From the NCBI GenBank assembly GCA_023430465.1, contig JAEZAM010000060.1, positions 1 through 28,951 on the forward strand: a stretch of 28,951 nucleotides of DNA. Direction: 5' to 3'. The stretch comes from Bacteroidota bacterium (lineage in GTDB: Bacteria; Bacteroidota; Bacteroidia; Chitinophagales; Chitinophagaceae). The notes under the pieces were generated by a model. The model was not told the origin of the DNA and did not search any database. It saw nothing but the letters and a program-made list of their open reading frames with translations. Position 1 is the first letter of the stretch. Each line of letters opens with the position of its first letter. Below are positions 7,396 through 15,153 of the stretch, piece by piece. The translations under genes were made by a program, and so were the position numbers.

Positions 7396-7988
7396 CCCGC
7401 CAGCAACCATAAAATTTTCCCATAGTCTTCATTCAACAGCTTGGGCAGATCAGCCCATGCATCGATGGACTGTAGCCGGGTAACCTTCATAAAGGGAGCT
7501 GCCTGCAGGGCGAGCGGATCTAGCATTTCTTCTCTCACAGGTGTATACTGGGGGCCATATGCATCATGATCCCATTCTGAAGTGTGGTTTATTCTCCAGC
7601 CTTCATGTCCGCGCATTCGGGAAAAAACAGTTTCTCCATATTGGGTTTTCCATTTCCCCGAAAGATGCAGCGTTGTGCTGAAATAGCGGCCCCACCAGAA
7701 CATCGTCCTGATCGCAAACACATGATCCTTTGTAAATATTCGTGGATAGTCGAGGATCTGCCAGGGAAGACCAAGGTAGTTTTCGCCGCGCGAGATCTTT
7801 GGTGTTGTATGCAGCACCTCATGCGGCAGATAGGCGGCTCCGCACTGAAGGGCCTCTTCCTGGAATTCCTGCAACGAAGCCAGCAGGGCATTCACCTTAT
7901 GCAACAGGCTGTTCTTTGTTAAAATCCAGTCTGCATTTTTTATCAATGCCGCCTCCTCTGGCGAAAGCCTTATTTTTGCGGACTCCAT
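7392..7988 (-). CDS. Hypothetical protein
   Basis: A 198-aa protein I do not recognise. It has no signal peptide or membrane span. An N-terminal helical part (residues 1-55, with LLHKVNALLASLQEFQEEAL) is followed by an aromatic-rich globular part with GLPWQILDYPRIF, IRTMFWWGRYFS and WRINHTSEWDHDAYGPQYTP, then a helical C-terminus. The motif-like conservation of Trp, Tyr and His suggests a real protein. It converges on the START-like gene (stops overlap by 4 bases) and diverges from the permease gene with only 13 bases between start codons. Confidence 0.7.
   Translation of the reverse strand: MESAKIRLSPEEAALIKNADWILTKNSLLHKVNALLASLQEFQEEALQCGAAYLPHEVLHTTPKISRGENYLGLPWQILDYPRIFTKDHVFAIRTMFWWGRYFSTTLHLSGKWKTQYGETVFSRMRGHEGWRINHTSEWDHDAYGPQYTPVREEMLDPLALQAAPFMKVTRLQSIDAWADLPKLLNEDYGKILWLLAG
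7971..7978 (+). promoter_or_regulatory. -7 element of the LptF/LptG-family gene, inside the divergent gene
   Basis: TATTTTTG is a perfect TAnnTTTG match, 23 bases before the GTG start at 8002. It lies within the first codons of the divergent hypothetical gene (7392-7988). No good TTTG -33 box was seen. Confidence 0.45.
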
Positions 7989-8001
7989 TAATTAAAGGTA
8001 A

Positions 8002-9471
8002 GTGTTCAAAAAGTTAGACAAGCTCATCATAAAAGCCTTCATCGGGCCTTTCATCGCCACGTTCTTCATCACGTTGCTGGTGTTAGTGATGCAGTTCTTC
8101 TGGCTTTACATTGACGATTTCGTTGGAAAGGGCCTGGGTGCTGATGTGGTGTTGAAATTCATCTGGTACCAGAGTGCCGTACTTGTTCCGCTTGCCCTGC
8201 CTCTTGCGATCCTTCTTTCGTCATTAATGACCTTTGGTAACCTGGGTGAAAGCTTTGAACTGGTAGCCATCAAATCATCGGGTATCTCGCTATTGCGGTT
8301 TATGCGCCCACTGTTCATTATTTCTGTCATGATCAGCGGGCTTGCCTTTATGTTCTCAAATTTCATCATCCCGGTTGCTTTCCTTAAATCCAGAACCTTG
8401 CTTTCCGACATCGTTTATGCAAAGCCTGCATTCGATCTCAAGGAAGGGATATTCTACGATCGGATAGCAGGGTTCGCCATTAAAATCGGCAAAAAGGAAG
8501 ACAATGACAGCGTCATAAGGGATGTGATCGTGTACGAACAGGGAAATAATCTCCAGGATAATTTCATTATCGCCAGGAGCGGGCTGATGCGCATCTCCGA
8601 TGATAAGCGCTACCTTGAATTCAATCTGAAAGATGGCTGGCGATACCAGGAAAAAGGAAACGATTTCAGCGATACAAAAACAGATTATATCCGGCTTGGT
8701 TTCAAGGAGTACCGGAAGCAGTTCGACCTTAGCTCTTTCATGATCAACTGGTCATCTGACAGCAATGGGCGAAACAATGAACGCGTATACAGCATGCGGC
8801 AGTTGAACATTGCCATCGATTCCATCAAAAAGGACAACGACCGGCTGCGCAGGCAAATTCAGAAGGGTATTTATGATGGTCAGCCTCTCATGCGCTACCG
8901 CGACAGTATTGCACCGAAACCGCCGGCCATGGACAGCCTTCGCGTGCAGTTCCTTCGTGCCGACAGCTTCCTTAAAAAGGCCCGGAACTTCAATGATCTT
9001 ATACCGGATTCGGCAAGAAACCAGGTACAGCAACAGGGCGTGAATGAGGTGACCTCGCTCAGCGCAACACTTGCTTCACAACAGGAAATACTTAAACAGA
9101 AAGAACGCGTTTATCGAAAGCATAAGATCGAGTGGCACCGAAAGCTGGTACTTTCATTTTCGTGTGTGATACTTTTTATGATAGGCGCGCCTCTGGGCTC
9201 CATCATACGAAAGGGCGGTCTCGGTACACCGCTGATTGCAGCGATCAGCTTCTTCATGGTCTTTTATTTCAGCACAACGATGGGAGAGAAACTGGCAAAA
9301 GAAAATACCTTGAGCCCGTTCATGGGCATGTGGCTGGCCGCATTTATCCTCGTCCCCATCGGTGCGTTCCTGACTTACAAGGCTATGCGTGATTCACAAC
9401 TGTTCAGTAAAGAGTGGTACTACAGAATGGCGAAGCAGCTCCGGAATTATTTTCCGGGGAAGAAGAAGTAG
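8002..9471 (+). CDS. LptF/LptG-family permease (lipopolysaccharide export)
   Basis: Inner-membrane subunit of the Lpt ABC system that extracts LPS from the inner membrane; with LptB it drives transport across the periplasm. The layout is that of YjgP/YjgQ: three N-terminal membrane helices (about 12-34, 56-78, 102-124), a large periplasmic region (about 125-375) rich in beta strands with a helical insert near 255-300, and three C-terminal helices (about 380-397, 407-425, 441-462). The family motif LALPLAILLSSLMTFGNLGESFELVAIKSSGIS is intact. Length 489 aa is typical for Bacteroidota versions, longer than E. coli LptF/LptG. Which of the two it is cannot be told. The start is GTG, following AAAGG; no ATG occurs at a suitable place. 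Confidence 0.9.
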   Translation: MFKKLDKLIIKAFIGPFIATFFITLLVLVMQFFWLYIDDFVGKGLGADVVLKFIWYQSAVLVPLALPLAILLSSLMTFGNLGESFELVAIKSSGISLLRFMRPLFIISVMISGLAFMFSNFIIPVAFLKSRTLLSDIVYAKPAFDLKEGIFYDRIAGFAIKIGKKEDNDSVIRDVIVYEQGNNLQDNFIIARSGLMRISDDKRYLEFNLKDGWRYQEKGNDFSDTKTDYIRLGFKEYRKQFDLSSFMINWSSDSNGRNNERVYSMRQLNIAIDSIKKDNDRLRRQIQKGIYDGQPLMRYRDSIAPKPPAMDSLRVQFLRADSFLKKARNFNDLIPDSARNQVQQQGVNEVTSLSATLASQQEILKQKERVYRKHKIEWHRKLVLSFSCVILFMIGAPLGSIIRKGGLGTPLIAAISFFMVFYFSTTMGEKLAKENTLSPFMGMWLAAFILVPIGAFLTYKAMRDSQLFSKEWYYRMAKQLRNYFPGKKK

Positions 9472-9472
9472 C

Positions 9473-9520
9473 CGGAGTGTGGAGTGCGGAGTGTGGAGTG
9501 CGGGGTAGCCGGAATTCCGG
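9473..9520. repeat. GGAGTG low-complexity repeat ending in a palindrome
   Basis: Four imperfect units alternating GGAGTGT and GGAGTGC (9473-9505) start right after the permease stop, followed by a perfect 12-base palindrome CCGGAATTCCGG (9509-9520). It resembles the tract at 4277-4309. Confidence 0.6.
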
Positions 9521-9605
9521 GGTGCCTGGATGCCCGATGATGTGATGCTGGATAAACGTTGACGAGGAGTAAGAAAGAGAGCGAGAGCGAAGTCCACAAT
9601 TGTTT

Positions 9606-9653
9606 AACCTCAACCTCAACCTTAACCTCAACCTTAACCTCAACCTCAACCTC
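9606..9653. repeat. AACCTC/AACCTT hexamer tandem repeat
   Basis: Eight consecutive hexamers, six AACCTC and two AACCTT, end 4 bases before the preferred GTG start of the CDF gene. If translation began at the upstream TTG (9559) the tract would encode an alternating Thr-Ser/Thr-Leu stretch. The unit length is a multiple of three, so copy-number change would not shift that frame. Confidence 0.8.
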
Positions 9654-9657
9654 AGCC

Positions 9658-10659
9658 GTGTCCGCAGCAAAGCAAAATCTCCAGGTACAGAAATGGGTAG
9701 CAGGAATATCGATCGCCTTGCTCCTGGTGAAATTTGCTGCCTATTATTTCACGCGGTCGGTCTCGATTCTTACCGATGCCCTGGAAAGCATTGTGAACGT
9801 TGCCGCAGGTTTGATTGGATTATACAGCCTGTTCGTTGCGGCCAAGCCCAGAGACCGTGATCATCCCTATGGTCATGGCAAGGCTGAATTCCTCTCCGCA
9901 GCCGTGGAAGGTACAATGATTGGTATCGCAGGTGTGATCATCATTTACAAATCGGTACAGCAGTTCATCTATCCTACAGAACTTGCCAGGCTCGATCTCG
10001 GCATCATCCTCGTTTCATCTACGGCCCTGGTGAACCTGTTCCTGGGCGTCTACTGCGTGCGTATCGGCAGAAAGAATAGTTCGCTGGCGCTGATCGCCAG
10101 TGGAAAACACCTGCAGACTGATACGATTTCCACCCTGGGTATTGTTGCAGGGCTTGTCGTGATCTATTTCACCGGGTGGGACTGGATCGATGGAGTAATA
10201 GCTATCTGTTTCGGCCTCTTCATTATCTATATGGGCTACCGGATCCTGCGCCGTTCCATCGCGGGCATCATGGATGAGGCTGATGAAAAGCTGGTGACAA
10301 AACTGGCGGAGTTGCTCGAGCAGCAACGCCAGACAGAATGGGTGGACCTGCATAATCTGAGAGTGATCAAGTATGGCGCCGTGTTGCATATTGACTGCCA
10401 CCTGACTGTTCCCTGGTATTTCAATGTGCATGAGGCCCACGTGGAAATTGATCAGCTTGCCGCGATTGTGCGCGGAGAGTTTGGGGAAACAGTAGAGTTA
10501 TTTGTACATTCAGACGGCTGTCTTCCCTTTCAATGCCCCATTTGCAATAAAGCGGATTGTCCGGTGAGACAACATAACTTTGTAAAACGGATTCCCTGGA
10601 CCCTGGAAAATATTTCACAGGACGAGAAGCACCGACTGAAAGAAGACAAAGTAATATGA
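9658..10659 (+). CDS. Cation diffusion facilitator (CDF) family transporter
   Basis: Proton-coupled exporter of divalent metals such as Zn, Fe or Mn across the inner membrane. From the GTG start: first membrane helix 12-30, SILTDALES with Asp40 in helix 2, the family motif HPYGHGKAE at 69-77, the HLQTD metal-site pair (His151, Asp155) in helix 5, and a cytoplasmic domain from about 205. The C-terminus has a Cys cluster (CPICNKADCP) that could bind metal. Length is 333 aa from GTG 9658, or 366 aa from a TTG at 9559; the longer form would add a low-complexity Thr-Ser-Leu stretch from the hexamer repeat, so 9658 is preferred. The stop overlaps the next start by 4 bases. Confidence 0.88.
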   Translation: MSAAKQNLQVQKWVAGISIALLLVKFAAYYFTRSVSILTDALESIVNVAAGLIGLYSLFVAAKPRDRDHPYGHGKAEFLSAAVEGTMIGIAGVIIIYKSVQQFIYPTELARLDLGIILVSSTALVNLFLGVYCVRIGRKNSSLALIASGKHLQTDTISTLGIVAGLVVIYFTGWDWIDGVIAICFGLFIIYMGYRILRRSIAGIMDEADEKLVTKLAELLEQQRQTEWVDLHNLRVIKYGAVLHIDCHLTVPWYFNVHEAHVEIDQLAAIVRGEFGETVELFVHSDGCLPFQCPICNKADCPVRQHNFVKRIPWTLENISQDEKHRLKEDKVI

Positions 10660-11051
10660 AGACAACAACCACCTGGAAGCATGACCAGGCTTTTGACAGC
10701 AAGCTGGAAGAAAATGTATTCTCCATTGATGGCAACCGGAAAGAAGGCCCCAACCCGAAGGCATTGCTGCTTTCTGCCATTGCGGCGTGTTCGGGTATCG
10801 ATATCGTCGATATTCTCCAGAAAATGCGGGTTGCCTTCACCACGTTTGAAATTGATGTGGAGGCCGAGCAGACTGCCACGCACCCGCGCGTTTTCCTCGA
10901 TATCTATGTTACTTATAAAATGAAAACTGATCCCGCCAATCAAGACAAAGTGAAAAAGGCAATCGACCTCTCACTGGAAAAATATTGTGGCGTATCCGCT
11001 ATGCTGCAGAAAAATTCTCCCATACATTACACACTGGAGATTTTGCCATAA
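10656..11051 (+). CDS. OsmC family protein
   Basis: A 131-aa OsmC/Ohr-superfamily protein. The two conserved Cys are present: Cys45 in AIAACSGIDIVDIL at the start of the long central helix and Cys111 in LEKYCGVSAML. The family includes thiol-dependent hydroperoxide reductases and proteins of unknown substrate; this short YhfA-like version is not necessarily a peroxidase. It is translationally coupled to the CDF gene (4-base overlap) and the Rrf2 gene follows 2 bases later, which suggests a stress- or sulfur-related unit. Confidence 0.85.
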   Translation: MKTTTTWKHDQAFDSKLEENVFSIDGNRKEGPNPKALLLSAIAACSGIDIVDILQKMRVAFTTFEIDVEAEQTATHPRVFLDIYVTYKMKTDPANQDKVKKAIDLSLEKYCGVSAMLQKNSPIHYTLEILP

Positions 11052-11053
11052 CG

Positions 11054-11461
11054 ATGCTTTCAAAAAAATCACAATACGCATTCAAGGCACTGACCTACCT
11101 CAGTGAAAAATACAATGAGGGACCCGTGCTCATATCCGAGATATCACGCAAGAAAAAGATTCCGTTAAAATTCCTTGAAAATATTCTTCTCGAACTTAAG
11201 AAAGCAAACATCCTTGACAGCAAAAAAGGGAAGGGTGGAGGCTACTTCCTTAAAGCACGTCCGGAGGAAATAAAAGTGGCGACGATCATCCGTCTCATCA
11301 ACGGGCCTATAGCCATGCTTCCCTGTGTAAGCCTCTATTTCTACGAGCGTTGTAAGAATTGCAACGAAAAACATTGCGGTCTTCATGACATGATGATAGA
11401 AGTGCGCGATGCCACACTTAATATCGTAGACAACCGCACACTGCGCGATCTCCTCGTGTAA
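11054..11461 (+). CDS. Rrf2 family transcriptional regulator
   Basis: A 135-aa Rrf2 protein with the N-terminal winged helix: SQYAFKALTYLSEKY, recognition part IPLKFLENILLELKKANIL (37-55) and the wing KGKGGGYFLKARP (58-70). A C-terminal Cys cluster (Cys91, Cys100, Cys103, Cys108) could hold an Fe-S cluster or sense thiol state, as in IscR-like members. It lies directly upstream of the sulfate-assimilation genes, so it is the natural candidate regulator, comparable in role to CymR/CysR-type Rrf2 proteins; that role is inference. The frame is open upstream to 10985, but the start MLSKKSQYAFKAL at 11054 fits the family. Confidence 0.9.
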   Translation: MLSKKSQYAFKALTYLSEKYNEGPVLISEISRKKKIPLKFLENILLELKKANILDSKKGKGGGYFLKARPEEIKVATIIRLINGPIAMLPCVSLYFYERCKNCNEKHCGLHDMMIEVRDATLNIVDNRTLRDLLV

Positions 11462-11501
11462 AGCTACCAAACAGCCGTTAGTCATAACCCTGTATTATTA
11501 G

Positions 11502-11518
11502 TCCACCAGATCAGTGGG
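11502..11518. promoter_or_regulatory. Candidate Rrf2 operator, copy 1
   Basis: The dyad TCCAC-N7-GTGGG has a perfect CCAC-N7-GTGG core. It is 18 bases upstream of the -7 element of the peroxiredoxin gene, where a -33 box would be. The same architecture (TCYAC-N7-GTRGR) recurs at 15154-15170. Confidence 0.5.
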
Positions 11519-11535
11519 GTGAAGATTTTTATCCT

Positions 11536-11543
11536 TATTTTTG
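11536..11543 (+). promoter_or_regulatory. -7 element of the sulfate-assimilation operon
   Basis: TATTTTTG is a perfect TAnnTTTG match, 20 bases before the ATG of the peroxiredoxin gene and just downstream of the dyad at 11502-11518. No separate TTTG -33 box is present, so the promoter may depend on an activator or be blocked by one. Confidence 0.55.
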
Positions 11544-11563
11544 CCTACACTAAATTTTGCATT

Positions 11564-12199
11564 ATGTCATTACGTCTAGGCGATAAAGCGCCAAATTTCA
11601 AAGCCCAGACTACTGCGGGCGAGATCGATCTGTACGAATATCTTGGTGATAGCTGGGGCATCCTGTTCTCTCACCCTGCAGATTACACACCGGTATGCAC
11701 TACAGAACTCGGGCGAACGGCATTGCTGAATGAAGAATTTGCGAAGCGCAATGTAAAAGTGCTTGCAGTAAGCGTGGATCCGCTGGATAAGCATGCAGGC
11801 TGGGTAAAGGATATCAATGAAACACAAAACTGTGATGTCAATTTCCCGATCATCGCTGATGAAGACAGGAATGTTGCTACCCTGTACGACATGATTCACC
11901 CTAATGCATCTGCTACCGCAACGGTGAGATCACTGTTCGTGATCGGTCCCGATAAGGCCATCAAGCTCACCATCACCTATCCGGCTTCAACCGGCAGGAA
12001 CTTCTTTGAGGTACTGCGTGTGATCGATTCATTGCAATTGACAGCCAACCATAGCGTAGCTACACCGGCCAACTGGAACCAGGGTGAGGATGTGATCGTT
12101 GTACCTGCAGTGTCAACAGAGGATGCTATCAAAAAATTCCCGAAAGGCGTAAAGGTGGTGAAGCCATACCTGCGTTATACGCCACAGCCTGATTTATGA
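11564..12199 (+). CDS. 1-Cys peroxiredoxin (Prx6 type)
   Basis: Thiol peroxidase that reduces H2O2 and organic hydroperoxides in the cytoplasm. The catalytic motif HPADYTPVCTTELG contains the peroxidatic Cys45. The C-terminal domain (KLTITYPASTGRNFFEVLRVIDSLQL..ATPANWNQGEDVIV) is that of the Prx6/1-Cys group; a second Cys (Cys90) is not in the usual resolving position. Length is 211 aa. The frame extends upstream to 11519, but MSLRLGDKAPNF is the conserved start. It is the first gene of the long operon and its stop overlaps the cysH start by 4 bases, so it is probably co-regulated with sulfate reduction. Confidence 0.92.
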   Translation: MSLRLGDKAPNFKAQTTAGEIDLYEYLGDSWGILFSHPADYTPVCTTELGRTALLNEEFAKRNVKVLAVSVDPLDKHAGWVKDINETQNCDVNFPIIADEDRNVATLYDMIHPNASATATVRSLFVIGPDKAIKLTITYPASTGRNFFEVLRVIDSLQLTANHSVATPANWNQGEDVIVVPAVSTEDAIKKFPKGVKVVKPYLRYTPQPDL

Positions 12200-12942
12200 T
12201 CCTGAGCGAAAAAAATATACAGGAAATAGAGCAAAAGCCCTTACCGGATGCTATTCGCTACGTAGCAGAATTGTTTCCGGGCAAAGTGGTTTTCTCTTCT
12301 TCATTGGGTCAGGAAGATCAGTTGCTCACGGACGCCATATTTCGCCATGAGATCGGTGTTGATATTTTTACCATCGATACCGGCCGCCTGTTTTCTGAAA
12401 CCTATGAACTGCTGGAAAAAACAACAGCCCGTTACAGGAAACCCGTGAAGGTTTATTTTCCTGAATCGCAGGATGTGGAAGCATTTGTAAACGAACATGG
12501 CGTTAATGGCTTTTATGAATCTATCGAAAACCGCAAGGCATGCTGTTACGCAAGAAAGGTTGTGCCCCTGAACCGGGCACTTGCCGGAGCGGCTGTATGG
12601 ATAACCGGGCTTCGGGCCGGCCAGTCGGAGAACCGCAGCGCTATGCCTATCATCGAATGGTCGGAAGAAAGGCAACTCTACAAATTCAATCCGTTGATCA
12701 ATTGGAGTTATGACGCGATGATCAATTACCTGAAAGAGTTCAATGTGCCATATAATACGCTGCACGATCAGGGGTTCATAAGCATCGGTTGCGCACCCTG
12801 CACCCGTGCCATTGAGCCGGGGGAAGATGCAAGGGCAGGCAGATGGTGGTGGGAAACCTCACACAAGGAGTGCGGTCTTCATGGAACATCAACGAGCATA
12901 AAGCTGCCCTCATTAATCAATAACAATCCCGCTAAAATATAG
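12196..12942 (+). CDS. cysH: Assimilatory APS reductase (CysH)
   Basis: Reduces adenylyl sulfate to sulfite with thioredoxin or glutathione. The PP-loop-like SSSLGQEDQLL is at residues 34-44 and IDTGRLFSETY at 60-70. The C-terminal catalytic motif KECGLH holds Cys226. Cys116-Cys117 (KACCYARKV) together with Cys199 and Cys202 (GCAPCTRAIEPGEDARAGRWWW) is the 4Fe-4S ligand set that marks APS-type rather than PAPS-type enzymes. No APS kinase (cysC) is in the operon, which fits direct APS reduction. Length is 248 aa. The start overlaps the previous stop (ATGA); cysD follows after 3 bases. Confidence 0.93.
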   Translation: MILSEKNIQEIEQKPLPDAIRYVAELFPGKVVFSSSLGQEDQLLTDAIFRHEIGVDIFTIDTGRLFSETYELLEKTTARYRKPVKVYFPESQDVEAFVNEHGVNGFYESIENRKACCYARKVVPLNRALAGAAVWITGLRAGQSENRSAMPIIEWSEERQLYKFNPLINWSYDAMINYLKEFNVPYNTLHDQGFISIGCAPCTRAIEPGEDARAGRWWWETSHKECGLHGTSTSIKLPSLINNNPAKI

Positions 12943-12945
12943 ATC

Positions 12946-13881
12946 ATGTCGACGAAGGAATCAATAGGCGAAGTTCATAGCCAGGGTGTGGACTACCTGG
13001 AACAACTGGAGGCAGAAAGCATTCATATCTTCCGGGAAATAGCTGCGCAGTTTGAAAAGCCGGCGCTACTGTTCAGCGGTGGTAAAGACTCGATCACCAT
13101 GGTACACCTGGCGCGAAAGGCATTTGCCCCGGGCAAAATTCCGTTTCCGCTGGTACATATTGATACAGGACACAATTTCCCTGAGGCACTCGATTTCCGC
13201 GATCAGCTCGCGGCAGAATTTGGTGCAGACCTGATTGTAAGAAAGGTGGAGGATACAATCGCCAAAAGGAAACTCACCGAGCCAAAGGGAAAATTTGCCA
13301 GCCGGAACTGGCTGCAGACATACACCCTGCTTGATACGATCGAGGAGTTTAAATTTGATGCCTGCATCGGCGGTGCCCGCAGGGATGAAGAAAAAGCACG
13401 GGCTAAAGAACGCATTTTCTCTGTACGTGATGAATTCGGTCAGTGGAATCCAAAGCTGCAACGTCCCGAACTCTGGAATATTTACAACGGTCGTATACAT
13501 AAGGGTGAGAACATCCGCGTATTTCCCATCAGCAACTGGACCGAGCTCGATGTATGGAACTACATCCGTAAAGAAAAGATTGCCCTTCCAAATATTTACT
13601 TCGCGCATGATCGTGAAGTGATCGAGCATGAAGGACAACTGGTGGCCTTATCTGAATTTATACGGCTTGATCCTTCCGACCAGGTAATAACGAAAAAAGT
13701 GCGCTATCGGACAGTTGGCGATATGACCTGTACTGCGGCTGTAGAATCATCTGCGTCCAGCCTCGATGAGGTCATCAACGAGATCATCGCCGCCCGCATC
13801 AGCGAGCGTGGAGAAACCCGCATCGATGACCGCGTTACCGAGGCAGCCATGGAAGACAGGAAAAAGAATGGATACTTCTAA
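12946..13881 (+). CDS. cysD: Sulfate adenylyltransferase subunit 2 (CysD)
   Basis: Catalytic subunit of ATP sulfurylase; makes APS from ATP and sulfate in complex with the GTPase CysN. The PP-loop motif LLFSGGKDSITMVHLARKAF is at 41-60 and is preceded by the conserved YLEQLEAESIHIFREIAAQFEKP. ACIGGARRDEEKARAKERIFS and the C-terminal RYRTVGDMTCTAAVES stretch are classic for CysD. Length is 311 aa, near the E. coli value (302). It sits between cysH and cysN with short gaps (3 and 12 bases). Confidence 0.96.
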   Translation: MSTKESIGEVHSQGVDYLEQLEAESIHIFREIAAQFEKPALLFSGGKDSITMVHLARKAFAPGKIPFPLVHIDTGHNFPEALDFRDQLAAEFGADLIVRKVEDTIAKRKLTEPKGKFASRNWLQTYTLLDTIEEFKFDACIGGARRDEEKARAKERIFSVRDEFGQWNPKLQRPELWNIYNGRIHKGENIRVFPISNWTELDVWNYIRKEKIALPNIYFAHDREVIEHEGQLVALSEFIRLDPSDQVITKKVRYRTVGDMTCTAAVESSASSLDEVINEIIAARISERGETRIDDRVTEAAMEDRKKNGYF

Positions 13882-13893
13882 ATAAAAAAACTG

Positions 13894-15135
13894 ATGGAGC
13901 TTTTACGATTTATTACTGCAGGCAGCGTAGACGACGGAAAAAGTACGCTCATCGGCCGCTTGCTTTATGACAGCAAGAATATCCTGGTGGACCAGCTCGA
14001 GGCGCTGGAGAAACAGACAAAAAATAAAGCGAATGGTCCCGTTGACCTGGCTTTGCTCACCGATGGTCTCCGCGCCGAGCGGGAGCAGGGTATCACTATC
14101 GACGTTGCCTATCGTTATTTTTCCACGCCTAAAAGAAAATTCATTATAGCTGATGCTCCGGGACATGTGCAATACACGCGCAACATGATCACGGGCGCGA
14201 GCAACGCTAACCTGATCATTATCCTTATCGACGCAAGACAGGGTGTGGCCGAGCAAACACGACGTCACAGCATCATCGCAGCTTTACTTAACATTCCACA
14301 CGTTGTTGTGGCCATTAATAAGATGGATCTCGTCAGCTATTCCCAGGATGTTTACAACAACATATTGATCGACTACGCTGAAGTGGCGAAGCAGCTCAAT
14401 CTCAAAGATGTCACCTATATACCCATCAGCGCACTGAACGGAGATAATATTGTAGACAAATCCACCTCAATTGACTGGTATGATGGCCCATCACTGCTGC
14501 AGGTACTGGAAGAAGTGCCTGTAAGTGCGGATATCAATCTTACCGATCCGCGTTTCCAGGTGCAACTTGTTATACGTCCGCAAACAGAAGCATTGCATGA
14601 TTACCGTGGCTATGCCGGCCAGGTCATAAGCGGAGTTTATAAGAAAGGTGATCGTGTTACAGTTCTGCCGGCAGGTATAGAAACAACAATCACACAACTC
14701 GAAGCTGCAGGTAAAGAAGTGGACAGCGTATCCGCACCGCAAAGTATAACTATGCAATTGGCAGACGATATCGATATCAGCCGTGGGGACAGCATTGTCA
14801 ACAGCGCAAACATCCCGGTGGTCAGCCACGAACAGGAAGTCCTCCTGTGTTGGATGGATGAGAAACCCCTGGAGGCCGGCAACAGGTATTATCTCCAGCA
14901 TAACAGTCGCCTGGTACGCGCAATTGTGCGGGAGATCAGCTACAAGGTGGATGTAAACAGTCTTCAGCACCAGCCAGTGGAAGGACCCGTGAAGCTGAAC
15001 GAAGTTGTGAAGGCAACCATCAAGACCGCTTCACCATTGGTTTATGACGCATATCACAAGATCAGCGGTACGGGCGGCGCGATACTGATAGATGAAACAA
15101 GCAACTCCACCGTAGGAGCTGTTCTTTTCCAATAA
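13894..15135 (+). CDS. cysN: Sulfate adenylyltransferase subunit 1 (CysN), GTPase
   Basis: EF-Tu-like GTPase that drives APS synthesis by CysD. G1 GSVDDGKST is at 10-18, the ITIDVAYRYF switch at 67-76, G3 DAPGH at 87-91, G4 NKMD at 142-145 and ISALNGDN further on; two C-terminal beta-barrel domains follow. Length 413 aa is shorter than E. coli CysN (475) but contains all GTPase motifs and both barrels; no APS kinase is fused at the C-terminus, in keeping with an APS reductase next door. A 38-base gap with a dyad separates it from cobA. Confidence 0.96.
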   Translation: MELLRFITAGSVDDGKSTLIGRLLYDSKNILVDQLEALEKQTKNKANGPVDLALLTDGLRAEREQGITIDVAYRYFSTPKRKFIIADAPGHVQYTRNMITGASNANLIIILIDARQGVAEQTRRHSIIAALLNIPHVVVAINKMDLVSYSQDVYNNILIDYAEVAKQLNLKDVTYIPISALNGDNIVDKSTSIDWYDGPSLLQVLEEVPVSADINLTDPRFQVQLVIRPQTEALHDYRGYAGQVISGVYKKGDRVTVLPAGIETTITQLEAAGKEVDSVSAPQSITMQLADDIDISRGDSIVNSANIPVVSHEQEVLLCWMDEKPLEAGNRYYLQHNSRLVRAIVREISYKVDVNSLQHQPVEGPVKLNEVVKATIKTASPLVYDAYHKISGTGGAILIDETSNSTVGAVLFQ

Positions 15136-15153
15136 ATTTTTTTGACCATAATC

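Noticed and set aside
9606..9653. Hexamer tract as a CRISPR array or telomere-like end
   Set aside because: Units are contiguous 6-mers without spacers and lie in the middle of a gene-dense region.
9404..9670. Minus-strand ORF with an Arg-Leu repeat
   Set aside because: It is the antisense reading of the AACCTY hexamers and of the permease 3' end; no domain and no start signal.
11551..11559. Second TA..TTTTG word before the peroxiredoxin gene
   Set aside because: Spacing is off by one base from TAnnTTTG and it would leave almost no room before the ATG; the box at 11536 is a perfect match.
13066..13638. Minus-strand ORF (190 aa) inside cysD
   Set aside because: Antisense shadow of a conserved gene with all CysD motifs on the plus strand.
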